Part shown: in pieces, positions 19,201 to 27,471 of the stretch
Numbering within the stretch: position 1 is the first letter of the stretch
How the letters are laid out: each line of letters opens with the position of its first letter
NCBI GenBank assembly: GCA_964596115.1
Contig: CAZQRW010000002.1
Location: 1 to 64,000 of the forward strand
DNA: 64,000 bases
Source of the DNA: CAZQRW01 sp964596115
Lineage (GTDB): Bacteria > Hydrothermota > UBA3072 > B12-G15
Reading direction: 5' to 3'
Program-made: the position numbers and the translations under genes
Notes under the pieces: generated by a model
The model's input: only the letters and a program-made list of their open reading frames with translations
The model's database searches: none
What the model was told of the DNA's origin: nothing

Positions 19201-19952
19201 CTGTAACCTGCTCCAACTGTATATGTTGGTTCAATGCTGCTATTGTATTCGTATGAAAAATTAACATTTACAGGAGCAGCATTAATCCCAATGCCAAAGG
19301 AAACCTCAAAAGGCGATGAATGGAAACCAGTTCTTAATGCAATTTTATCACCTATTATAAATTCCTGACCAAAGAGGAATCTTGTGGGTTTATCAAACTC
19401 TTTTTCAAAACCAAAGGCTGTTGTTGCGCTCTTGTATGGTTTGTAAGAAACACTCATACCCGCCTTTGTCGGAAGGCTGTACTTCACATCCTTGCCTACC
19501 GTTGGTCTATTCACGTTATAAACTGCCCCTCCGATATACCACAATTCCCAAACCCTTGAAATTACCCCTATATCAACGCCATAGGTAAACTCATCACCAA
19601 ATCTTGACTGAAATAGGTAAAAACCCTTTACAGTATAACCGAGTTTTGTATCTTCTCCAAGGGGAACGCCCTGTGATATAGAAACTACGGTTTCATTCTG
19701 AAGATCCTTTACATTTCTGTATCCAAGATTAAAACCAAAGGATTTCATTCCCAAAAAAATTCTCCCCGTACTAACTGTGCTATAGAGACTCCTATATGAA
19801 GTGCTAAGAGTAAAATCCTTCATAAATCCGCAGGAGGCAGGATTAAATGAAATGACCGGGTCAGGGATGCTGTAATCTGCACCTCCCATTGCATTACCAA
19901 TGGGAGAAAAAAGAAGGTTTTCAAAAACCGATACTATTAATAACATTGCCAT
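19197..19952 (-). CDS. PorV/UPF0164-like outer-membrane protein
   Basis: 251 residues. The N-terminal NAMGGADYSIPDPVISFNPA matches the signature of PorV/PorQ and UPF0164 proteins (usually MGGA followed by a DD-x-A-x-x-x-NPA segment). The rest alternates as barrel strands and ends FSYEYNSSIEPTYTVGAGYR. The preceding hydrophobic stretch is only about nine residues. In Bacteroidota PorV is a shuttle for T9SS cargo, and T9SS-type cargo genes lie directly upstream, so a secretion partner role is plausible. ATG is 1 nt after the OB-fold protein stop. Confidence 0.75.
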   Translation of the reverse strand: MAMLLIVSVFENLLFSPIGNAMGGADYSIPDPVISFNPASCGFMKDFTLSTSYRSLYSTVSTGRIFLGMKSFGFNLGYRNVKDLQNETVVSISQGVPLGEDTKLGYTVKGFYLFQSRFGDEFTYGVDIGVISRVWELWYIGGAVYNVNRPTVGKDVKYSLPTKAGMSVSYKPYKSATTAFGFEKEFDKPTRFLFGQEFIIGDKIALRTGFHSSPFEVSFGIGINAAPVNVNFSYEYNSSIEPTYTVGAGYR

Positions 19953-19953
19953 A

Positions 19954-21918
19954 TTATCTTCCTAATTTTGTGCCCACTATAATGGGCTTAGTTAATTTTT
20001 CAGTTTTTCCATCTGTTTCTTTTACAACAATATGAATGAGATAAAGTCCGATAGTTACTTTTTTATCATACTCATCCTCTCCATTCCAGTATGTCTCGTA
20101 TGGCCCACCTGGATAATTCACAACAAGAATCTTCACCAATCTGCCCTCAGCATCAAAAATCTTTGCAGTAATGCTTGAGTTATGTGGAGCGGTTATTTTT
20201 ACATCCGCAACCTCACCCAGGTCATAAGAGAATGGATTTGGTGTAATTGTACAGGTGAGTACCTCTGTTGTTTCCGAAGGTATCTCCATAACTATATCGT
20301 TCATATCTCTGGGAAGAAGTTGATAACCAGTTGTATATGGTTCATGGGAGTCATATTGACCACCAACACCCGTAATAGTAAATATGTCTCCCTTACCCAT
20401 CATATTTCTCATTGAGTCAACATTTATACCTGTGCCTGTTTCTAACCTTATGGTTATATATGCCTGACCATTTGCAACGGTAAAATTGTAACCCCCTCCA
20501 GCTGCTATTGGTGTTAATGGTGTCACGACCTTTGATTTTTTTACACAGAGGAGCCTTCCCTCGGTGGATTCATCAAGACCAACCGATGTGGCGAGCGTCT
20601 CCGGTTTAAATATGGGATCCCATCTCGAAATTAGTGTGACATCGGATGGATTATTCACCTTCACCTCTGTTAATCCATTATATTCATCTACAGTACCCTT
20701 TATCAAATACCTATAATTCCTTTTTACAGGGATAGCATCATAGGAAAATATATCAACTCCGCTGGTGGTATCATTCAAATAGAAACCGGTCCCCGTTGGA
20801 GAGATATTTCCCGTTACTGCATAGCCGAGCACAGTAACAACATCACCAAGCATACCAGAGGTAACGCCATCAGGGCCTGGATTCTGAACGTCTCTTAGAT
20901 CTGTTATTGTGGGCATTGCTATAATTTTTATGAATGGTTTTCCAGCAACAGAAAAAATGTTATTATCCATACTTCCCTCAACCCTGAATGTAAATGTGCC
21001 TGTCGTATCAATAATGACATTATTAACCTGGATCATCACTGTATCAAATATACTGGTGCCAAAGACCTTAATTGTGTCTCCTGTTGAATCGGATACAACT
21101 ACTGCTGAATCATTTGAGGGAAGATCAATTGAACCAACATTATGAGACCAGATAATTTCGGGAGGGATAAAAACTCTGAGATAACTCACCGTATCTATAG
21201 TACTTATGACCCGAAATTTTAGATTAAAATTAACCCTCTCAAAAAATTGAACAGGGTCACAATCTGCATAGAGCCCCTCTATCTCTCCAGGCTCAAGGAT
21301 ATCTCTGTCATCTCTGGGAAGGATCTTGTAATCGTAGTAATAGTCTACCGGACCTGTAACACTATATGTATCACCTACAACAGGTTCAAAGTAAAAAATC
21401 CTATCGTCAACTATTGCAGGTCCACTTCCATCATCAACCTCCCACTCCCCATAGGCATTAACACCCTGCGTGCAAGCTGCTTTTACAACCTTTACAAGCA
21501 CACCTTCATACTTCTCATCGGATATATTACCGGTGGAATCAATAACAGGGTCAGGGGGCGTTGTAGAACCAAGTACTGTAATTTCATCTGGATAAGAGAC
21601 CTCTGTAACACCATAGTATTCGCTCACCTTCCCAGTAATTCTTACACTATCCCCCCTCTCAACACCTGGATTTGAGGAACCATTGTATATATAAATCCCT
21701 CTCCAGGCACCACCTGGTTTCATCTCAACAAAGAAGGCATATCTTGTACTTCCACCAGACAGGTATGTAAAAGGTGCGGTAACAACACCGTAGAAAGTGA
21801 CGGTGCTGTCAACAAATGGTGAAGAACTGGCGTGTCCCTGAATCTCTTCAATAGTATGAACCCCTCCAATCATAGAGAGGGGCAAAAAGGCCAATAAAAA
21901 AATTGATATTTTCTTCAT
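19954..21918 (-). CDS. Secreted multi-OB-fold (YhcR/NucH-type) protein with FlgD-like C-terminal domain
   Basis: 654 residues with a normal signal peptide (MKKISIFLLAFLPLSMIGG). Repeated OB-fold units of the kind attached to extracellular nucleases (YhcR/ExeM/NucH): TIEEIQGHASSSPFVDSTVT near 23, DSVRITGKVSEYYGVTEV near 95, GEWEVDDGSGPAIVDD near 163, and two more pairs between about 340 and 545. An Ig-like region sits between. The C-terminus is a FlgD-like/T9SS sorting module (KIFDAEGRLVKILV, TYWNGEDEYDKKVTIGLYLI). No nuclease domain is present. It is a paralogue of the next-upstream gene; the two share long matching segments. Confidence 0.8.
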   Translation of the reverse strand: MKKISIFLLAFLPLSMIGGVHTIEEIQGHASSSPFVDSTVTFYGVVTAPFTYLSGGSTRYAFFVEMKPGGAWRGIYIYNGSSNPGVERGDSVRITGKVSEYYGVTEVSYPDEITVLGSTTPPDPVIDSTGNISDEKYEGVLVKVVKAACTQGVNAYGEWEVDDGSGPAIVDDRIFYFEPVVGDTYSVTGPVDYYYDYKILPRDDRDILEPGEIEGLYADCDPVQFFERVNFNLKFRVISTIDTVSYLRVFIPPEIIWSHNVGSIDLPSNDSAVVVSDSTGDTIKVFGTSIFDTVMIQVNNVIIDTTGTFTFRVEGSMDNNIFSVAGKPFIKIIAMPTITDLRDVQNPGPDGVTSGMLGDVVTVLGYAVTGNISPTGTGFYLNDTTSGVDIFSYDAIPVKRNYRYLIKGTVDEYNGLTEVKVNNPSDVTLISRWDPIFKPETLATSVGLDESTEGRLLCVKKSKVVTPLTPIAAGGGYNFTVANGQAYITIRLETGTGINVDSMRNMMGKGDIFTITGVGGQYDSHEPYTTGYQLLPRDMNDIVMEIPSETTEVLTCTITPNPFSYDLGEVADVKITAPHNSSITAKIFDAEGRLVKILVVNYPGGPYETYWNGEDEYDKKVTIGLYLIHIVVKETDGKTEKLTKPIIVGTKLGR

Positions 21919-21931
21919 TTATCACCCTTTC

Positions 21932-22840
21932 TTAAAGATGTATAAATCTTGATACATTTGTCGTATCGTTTGTTTTCAATATAATGAAGTATATTCCTGC
22001 GTTTGTTCTTTTCAGATCAATGTTATATTTATGTGCACCTCTTTCAAACCTCCCTTTCATTACCCTCTTTACCAACCTGCCATTGATGTCATAGATACCT
22101 ATCTCTCCCTCGGTATCCTTATCCAGAATAAATGAGACCTCTATATTAGAGGGAGCGAAATTGGAAGAAACCTTAAATGTAATGACGTTCCCACTATTTA
22201 TCTCCCTTATGCCACTAACATTAACAATATCCGAAGAATCCCTGGGCTCAACCTTGAAACTATCAAAGGCAAAATTTAATGGTCCTATAACGGTGTAAGA
22301 ATCTCCAAGTATTGGGGTATAGGACACATTCCAGTCGTCGACTCTCAAAGGGCCTGAACCATCATTTATTTCCCACTCGCCATGGCCCAGATCAGTATTG
22401 GTGCATTGTGCATTTTCTACTTTTAAAAGGACTGATTCGTATTGTTCATCGTTCGCATCACCAGTAGAAACTATTAAAGGTAAAGGTACCCCTACACCAC
22501 TTGCGAGAATACTGTATGTATTACCGTAAGCAAACTCAGTCATATTGTTATATTCCTGAATAGTGCCGGTTATTTCAACACTATCACCTCTGGAAACATC
22601 CTGTGTCCAGGAGTAACCTTGATATGCATATATTCCTTTCCAGGCACCAGCAGGTTTTTCCTCAATAAAGAATCCCCTTGAGAATACACCTGTAACCACG
22701 CCAGAAGTAGTAACAGTACTGCCCACATATGGAGAGTCACCTGATGGATCTGTCGTATATTGGATTTCGTAGATAGAATGGTATGAGCCCAAAAGAGGAA
22801 TAACCATCGTCAACCCCAAGAAGATCCATAACCTTTTCAT
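21932..22840 (-). CDS. Secreted OB-fold protein with T9SS C-terminal domain
   Basis: 302 residues from the ATG at 22840, chosen because a strong AAGGAGGTG lies just upstream and the next residues form a signal peptide (MKRLWIFLGLTMVIPLLGSY). Two OB-fold units of the YhcR/NucH kind follow (VTTSGVVTGVFSRGFFIEE, GDSVEITGTIQEYNNMTEF, GEWEINDGSGPLRVDD, GDSYTVIGP), then a T9SS type A domain (IGIYDINGRLVKRVM, NAGIYFIILKT). It is a shorter paralogue of the downstream 654-residue protein. It is the first gene of the 13-kb train reaching deoA and has the clearest promoter there. Function unknown; nucleic-acid or glycan binding would fit the fold. Confidence 0.82.
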   Translation of the reverse strand: MKRLWIFLGLTMVIPLLGSYHSIYEIQYTTDPSGDSPYVGSTVTTSGVVTGVFSRGFFIEEKPAGAWKGIYAYQGYSWTQDVSRGDSVEITGTIQEYNNMTEFAYGNTYSILASGVGVPLPLIVSTGDANDEQYESVLLKVENAQCTNTDLGHGEWEINDGSGPLRVDDWNVSYTPILGDSYTVIGPLNFAFDSFKVEPRDSSDIVNVSGIREINSGNVITFKVSSNFAPSNIEVSFILDKDTEGEIGIYDINGRLVKRVMKGRFERGAHKYNIDLKRTNAGIYFIILKTNDTTNVSRFIHL

Positions 22841-22866
22841 AAAACACCTCCTTTTTACTTTTTTTA

Positions 22867-22894
22867 ACTTTAACACTTTTTAAAATATCGTCAA
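22867..22894 (-). promoter_or_regulatory. Promoter of the 13-kb OB-fold-to-deoA gene train
   Basis: Minus strand TTGACG (22889-22894), 16-nt spacer, TAAAGT (22867-22872), then AAGGAGGTG and the ATG at 22840. It begins 17 nt after the patatin stop. Confidence 0.5.
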
Positions 22895-22910
22895 GCATAA
22901 ATTTTTATAA

Positions 22911-23831
22911 TTAATGGGTCGAAATAGGTGTTTTTTTCGGGAAAAATAATCTGCTGAAAACGCCTCCCTGGGTTATCTTTTTTAAGACATCAATATGTTT
23001 GTAAGCCGCTGTTCTACCCATTTCAACGCACTCATCAAGCCTTCCAAAATCTGTCCAGTGCACATCTTTTGTATCTATCTCAATAACATAATCTGCCTCT
23101 TCTAATAGCAACCTGAAAAGTTTTAGCTTTGCAAGTTCATCACCCCTCAGAATGACACTCATAGAACTATTGAGTTTTCCAGGTGGGGAGGGCTTATACC
23201 CAAATATAACACCTATAACGATGTCTGCACCAAGATCTCTGGCTGCCTCAACCGGGACATTTGCAGTAACACCACCATCCACAAGAATCCTTCCTCCAAG
23301 TTTTACAGCAGGAAAAATCCCGGGGATGGCAGCGCTTGCCCTCACCGCGCACTTAATTAATCCCTCTTTAAAAATAATGTCCTGGCCTGAGACAAGATCA
23401 AGGGCAACTGAAGCAAATGGAAGTTTCATATCTTTAAACGTTTTGTTATTAAACATCTCATCAAATATTTCTTCTACTGGCTCTTCTGGAATCAGGGAGC
23501 TCTTTCCCAATGCCTCAACAAAGGTTAAACCCACTTTTAATCTATGCCTGATCCTCTCAAACCAATTATCTTCCTCTTCTGATTTAAATTTACTCAATCT
23601 CATCTCTCTGTACGCCTCTGAATCTACAAATCTCCTTGCCATATTCTTCATTTTTACCGCATCAGGTTTAAGGGCATAAAATCCACCAACGATGGCACCA
23701 ATACTGGTGCCAGCAATTATGTCTATTGGAATTCCCTCCTTTTCAAATACTTCAAGAACACCAATATGTGCAAGCCCCTTTGCCCCTCCACCTGCAAGTG
23801 CGATTCCCACCTTTGGCTTTTTAAATAGCAT
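22911..23831 (-). CDS. Patatin-like phospholipase (RssA/YchK group)
   Basis: 306 residues. The oxyanion loop GGGAKGLAHIGVLEVFEKEG (from residue 14), the nucleophile Ser in GTSIGAIVGG (near 44) and the catalytic Asp in VDGGVTANVP (near 186) form the intact Ser-Asp dyad of bacterial patatins, which hydrolyse acyl esters of membrane lipids. No signal peptide, so cytosolic or membrane-associated. AAGGGAGAG precedes the ATG. It has its own promoter and is divergent from the Mth938-like gene. Length is normal for the family. Confidence 0.92.
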   Translation of the reverse strand: MLFKKPKVGIALAGGGAKGLAHIGVLEVFEKEGIPIDIIAGTSIGAIVGGFYALKPDAVKMKNMARRFVDSEAYREMRLSKFKSEEEDNWFERIRHRLKVGLTFVEALGKSSLIPEEPVEEIFDEMFNNKTFKDMKLPFASVALDLVSGQDIIFKEGLIKCAVRASAAIPGIFPAVKLGGRILVDGGVTANVPVEAARDLGADIVIGVIFGYKPSPPGKLNSSMSVILRGDELAKLKLFRLLLEEADYVIEIDTKDVHWTDFGRLDECVEMGRTAAYKHIDVLKKITQGGVFSRLFFPKKTPISTH

Positions 23832-23856
23832 TTTACTCTCCCTTTATTTTTTCTTC

Positions 23857-23884
23857 ATTTTAAAGGAAAATAATTAAAAGGCAA
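23857..23884 (-). promoter_or_regulatory. Promoter of the patatin gene
   Basis: Minus strand TTGCCT (23879-23884), 16-nt spacer, TAAAAT (23857-23862); AAGGGAGAG and ATG follow. Confidence 0.45.
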
Positions 23885-23898
23885 GAAAAAAATACTTC

Positions 23899-23926
23899 TT
23901 GAATTATTATTATTATAAATTATTAT
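23899..23926 (+). promoter_or_regulatory. Promoter of the Mth938-like gene, likely leaderless
   Basis: TTGAAT (23899-23904), 16-nt spacer, TATTAT (23921-23926), only 6 nt before the ATG at 23933, with no ribosome site between. Divergent from the patatin promoter. Confidence 0.5.
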
Positions 23927-23932
23927 ATTGAT

Positions 23933-24271
23933 ATGATTAATTCATATAAGTTTGGGGTTATAAATATCAACGGTAAAACCTATATGAAGGACGTAATCAT
24001 TATTGGTGACGAAGTATTCCATCCATGGTGGAGAAGGGAAGGGCACAGGGTATATCCTGAGGATCTCAAATATCCACTTGAGAAGAACGTAAATAAAATT
24101 GTTATTGGCACAGGATACTGGAACAGGGTGACAATACCCAAAGAAACAAAGAATTTTTTAAAAGACAACGGCATTGAATTTATTTTTTTAGGAACAAAAG
24201 AGGCAGTGGATATGTACAACAACGATAAAGAGAAAACTTCTACTGCCTACTGCCTCCACCTTACCTGCTAA
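23933..24271 (+). CDS. Mth938/DUF498-like domain protein
   Basis: 112 residues. The pattern of the Mth938-like family (NDUFAF3/DUF498 fold) is present: INSYKFGVININGKTY, DVIIIGDEVFHPWWRREGH, KIVIGTGYWNRVTIPKE and FLGTKEAVDMYN. Bacterial members are small single-domain proteins of unknown biochemical role; the mitochondrial relative assists complex I assembly. No membrane segments. Monocistronic, transcribed alone on the plus strand between two minus-strand units; its 3' end converges on argF with a 46-bp gap that shows no clear hairpin. Confidence 0.8.
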   Translation: MINSYKFGVININGKTYMKDVIIIGDEVFHPWWRREGHRVYPEDLKYPLEKNVNKIVIGTGYWNRVTIPKETKNFLKDNGIEFIFLGTKEAVDMYNNDKEKTSTAYCLHLTC

Positions 24272-24317
24272 ATAGCTATCCTACAGGTTTTCAAACTATA
24301 ATACCTTTTGGTTTACC

Positions 24318-25238
24318 CTACTTCATTAGCATTACCATCAATGCCTTCTGTGCATGGAGTCTGTTTTCTGCTTCATCAAGAACAATGGAATGGGGCCCAT
24401 CAAGGACTTCACTTGTTATTTCTTCACCTCTATGTGCAGGAAGACAATGCATAACTACTGCATCTTTTTTTGCTACTTCAAGAAGTCGAGTGTTAACCTG
24501 AAACCTCTGAAAATCCATTTTTCTCTTCTCTGCTTCATCCTCCTGACCCATTGATGCCCATACATCTGTATAAATTATATCTGCATCTCTTACAGCCTCC
24601 ACAGGATCGTTAACAATTTTCACAATTGAGCCTGTCCCCTTTGCAAGATTTTTTGCTTTATTAACAATTTCAGGATTTGCTTCATATCCATCCGGACATC
24701 CAAGTGTAAAATTAGCTCCGAGGATGGCGGAGGCAAGCATAAGGGAGTGGGCAACATTGTTACCATCACCAATAAATGCAAGCTTCAATCCTTTAAAGTT
24801 CCCCTTGTGTTCCTGAATAGTAAGAAAATCGGCAAGTATCTGACAGGGATGTTCAAGATCTGATAAGCCATTTATTACAGGGACTGATGCATTCTCTGCA
24901 AGGTCAGTCACTGTCTTATGGGCAAAGGTTCTCGCCATTATTCCATTCACCCACCTTGAAAGATTTCTTGCAACATCTGGAACAGCTTCTCTTTTGCCAA
25001 GTTTTATATCGGTCGGAGCAAGGTAAATCCCATATCCACCCAGTTGATATATACCTGTTTCAAAAGTCACCCTTGTTCTCAGGGATGGTTTTTCAAATAT
25101 CATTGCCAGAACCTTCCCCTTTAGTATATGATATTCCTTACCTCTTTTTACTTTTTCCTTCAACTCCCTTGCAAGTTTAAAGAGTCTAAGCATCTCGTCC
25201 TTTGATAGGTCAGTTATGGAAACAAGATCTTTTTTCAC
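24318..25238 (-). CDS. argF: Ornithine carbamoyltransferase
   Basis: 306 residues. Forms citrulline from ornithine and carbamoyl phosphate in arginine synthesis. Carbamoyl-phosphate site FEKPSLRTRVTFETG (Ser-x-Arg-Thr-Arg), HPCQILADFLTI, the ornithine-side DVWASMGQE and MHCLPAHRGEEI (catalytic Cys, Leu-Pro) are all intact, distinguishing it from aspartate and putrescine carbamoyltransferases. Starts with GTG behind GAGGAGG. It is the last gene of the housekeeping train, 18 nt after def; no other arginine gene is in the window. Confidence 0.96.
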   Translation of the reverse strand: MKKDLVSITDLSKDEMLRLFKLARELKEKVKRGKEYHILKGKVLAMIFEKPSLRTRVTFETGIYQLGGYGIYLAPTDIKLGKREAVPDVARNLSRWVNGIMARTFAHKTVTDLAENASVPVINGLSDLEHPCQILADFLTIQEHKGNFKGLKLAFIGDGNNVAHSLMLASAILGANFTLGCPDGYEANPEIVNKAKNLAKGTGSIVKIVNDPVEAVRDADIIYTDVWASMGQEDEAEKRKMDFQRFQVNTRLLEVAKKDAVVMHCLPAHRGEEITSEVLDGPHSIVLDEAENRLHAQKALMVMLMK

Positions 25239-25256
25239 ATTGCCTCCTCTTTTTCT

Positions 25257-25760
25257 TTAGAGTTCTTTCCTTTCCTTCATCTTTTCATATTCCATCTGGA
25301 ATCTAAAAAATTCCTTTCCCGAAAGATAATCAACAATAAGAATACCATTTAAATGATCTATCTCATGTTGCGCAACACGGGCAATAAGCCCTTTTAGTTC
25401 ATATTCAATTTCTTTTCCATTGGTATTAAAACCCTTTAAATACAATCTTGTCGCCCTCTGTATTTCCACACCTATTCCAGGAACACTAAGGCAACCTTCT
25501 TCCATCTCATCTTCACCATCCGCTTCTATTATCATAGGGTTGACCATAATAATAGGTTTTTCATCTGGAAGTTTGGCTACAAACATTTTTAGCAAGTAAC
25601 CAATTTGGTTCGCTGCAAGTCCTATACCATCAGCTTCTTCCATCACCCTGAGCATCTTTTTGCTTACCTTCTCCAGCTCTTTCCCAAATTCTGTTACCTC
25701 TGGCACCTTTTCCTTCAACATTGCATCGGGAAACTTTCTGATTTCTTTATGCTCACTCAT
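25257..25760 (-). CDS. def: Peptide deformylase
   Basis: 167 residues. Removes the formyl group from nascent N-terminal Met. The three motifs are intact: GIGLAANQIG, EEGCLSVPG (metal-binding Cys) and QHEIDHLNG (two metal-binding His and catalytic Glu). Normal length. Overlaps aspS by 8 nt. No methionyl-tRNA formyltransferase gene accompanies it here. Confidence 0.96.
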   Translation of the reverse strand: MSEHKEIRKFPDAMLKEKVPEVTEFGKELEKVSKKMLRVMEEADGIGLAANQIGYLLKMFVAKLPDEKPIIMVNPMIIEADGEDEMEEGCLSVPGIGVEIQRATRLYLKGFNTNGKEIEYELKGLIARVAQHEIDHLNGILIVDYLSGKEFFRFQMEYEKMKERKEL

Positions 25761-27471
25761 CCTTCACCACCTTTATATGTAATTCTTTCAATTCATTTTC
25801 TCCAACTTCGGACGGAGAGCCCTCCATTAGTCCCATTCCAAGATATGTCTTTGGAAATGCAATTACATCTCTTATTGTTTTACTGCCTGCCATTATCATA
25901 CATAATCTATCCATTCCCATGGCAATGCCTCCATGTGGGGGGGCACCATACGATAAGGCCTCAAGGAGAAAGCCGAACTTGTTTTCTATCTCTTCATTGC
26001 TCATTCCTAAAACCTTAAATAATTTTTTCTGAAGTTCGGGATTATGATTTCTTATACTTCCACTGGCGAGTTCAACACCATTTAAGACAAGGTCGTATTG
26101 TCTCCCTATAACTTTAAGGGGATCTTTATCAAGATATTCCATATCCTCCTCCTTTGGCTGTGTAAATATATGATGACAGGGTTCTATGTGTTTTTCATCT
26201 TCATTATACAAAAATAGCGGAAAATCAGTTACCCAAAGAAATTTAAACCCTCCTTCTACAACATTAAGTAAATACCCCAATTTTTTTCGTAGAACTCCAA
26301 GAGACTCCAGTACTATTTTCTTCCCGCCAGAGATTAAAAAAAGCGTTTCACCATTCTGAACTTTAAATGGTGAAAGGTCATCAAAGTGTTTTATGAATGG
26401 ACCTTTATACCTCCCATCATTTATCAGATAAAGAAGACCCCCTGCCCCCCCTTTTTTAGCAATTGCTTCAAGTTCGTCTATCTGCTTTCTGGAAAAAAAT
26501 CCCTTAACCTTTATCCCTCTTGTTTCTGGATTCTCAATCATTATTTTGAATTTGCCTGACTTTGCGACTTTAGTATAATCCTTTATCTCAAGTGGGTTTC
26601 TAAGATCTGGTTTATCAGAGCCAAATCTCTCCATAGCTTCCTCATAAGTCATCCTGGGAAATGGGAGCCTGATAGCTAATTTTAATACGTTCTTGAAAAC
26701 TCCAGACATCAATCCTTCCATAAGATCAAACATAGTAGACTCGTCTGTAAAAGACATCTCTATATCGAGCTGGGTATGCTCAAATTGCCTATCCCCCCTC
26801 AAATCTTCATCCCTTAGGCACTTTGCAAACTGGTAATATTTATCAAATCCACTCACCATCAAGATTTGCTTATAGAGCTGAGGCGACTGAGCAAGGGCAT
26901 AAAACTTCCCTCTGTGTAATCTTGACGGCACCAAAAAATCCCTGGCTCCTTCTGGAGTAGACTTTGCAAGTATCGGTGTTTCCACCTCAAGAAAATTTCT
27001 CTCCCCAAGGTAATTCCTTATTATGTTAAAAACCTGATGTCTCAATAGGAATTTTTTAAGCATCTTTTCTCTTCTTAAATCAAGATACCTATACCTGTAC
27101 CTAAGTTCCTCTCCTGCCTTTAACTCTTCCTCAACCACAAAAGGTGGAACTTTTGATTTATTAAAGATCTTTATGTCCTGTGCAAGAACCTCAATTTCTC
27201 CAGTATCAATTTCCTTATTAACCATATCCTTAGGCCTTTCTCTTACAACACCGTTTACGATTATTACCCATTCAAGCCCCAGGGTTTTTGCTCTTTTTAA
27301 AAGATCTCTTCTCTCATTTGTTATCACTATCTGTGTTTTTCCATATCTATCCCAGAGATCGACAAACACAATCTCTCCGTGGTCTCTTACCTTCTTTATC
27401 CACCCGCCAATAGTTACAGTTTTCCCAAGGTCTTTTCTCCTTAGTTCACCACAATTTGTATCTCTCAACAT
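25753..27471 (-). CDS. aspS: Aspartyl-tRNA synthetase, bacterial type
   Basis: 572 residues. OB anticodon-binding domain (GKTVTIGGWIKKVRDHGEIV) at the N-terminus, class II motif 2 region (FAKCLRDEDLRGDRQFEHTQ), a GAD insertion roughly 285-410 characteristic of bacterial AspRS, and motif 3 (GAPPHGGIAMGMDRLCMIM). Length is typical. No Gat amidotransferase genes are nearby, so whether it also charges tRNA-Asn cannot be judged. Overlaps hisS by 7 nt. Confidence 0.96.
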   Translation of the reverse strand: MLRDTNCGELRRKDLGKTVTIGGWIKKVRDHGEIVFVDLWDRYGKTQIVITNERRDLLKRAKTLGLEWVIIVNGVVRERPKDMVNKEIDTGEIEVLAQDIKIFNKSKVPPFVVEEELKAGEELRYRYRYLDLRREKMLKKFLLRHQVFNIIRNYLGERNFLEVETPILAKSTPEGARDFLVPSRLHRGKFYALAQSPQLYKQILMVSGFDKYYQFAKCLRDEDLRGDRQFEHTQLDIEMSFTDESTMFDLMEGLMSGVFKNVLKLAIRLPFPRMTYEEAMERFGSDKPDLRNPLEIKDYTKVAKSGKFKIMIENPETRGIKVKGFFSRKQIDELEAIAKKGGAGGLLYLINDGRYKGPFIKHFDDLSPFKVQNGETLFLISGGKKIVLESLGVLRKKLGYLLNVVEGGFKFLWVTDFPLFLYNEDEKHIEPCHHIFTQPKEEDMEYLDKDPLKVIGRQYDLVLNGVELASGSIRNHNPELQKKLFKVLGMSNEEIENKFGFLLEALSYGAPPHGGIAMGMDRLCMIMAGSKTIRDVIAFPKTYLGMGLMEGSPSEVGENELKELHIKVVKDE

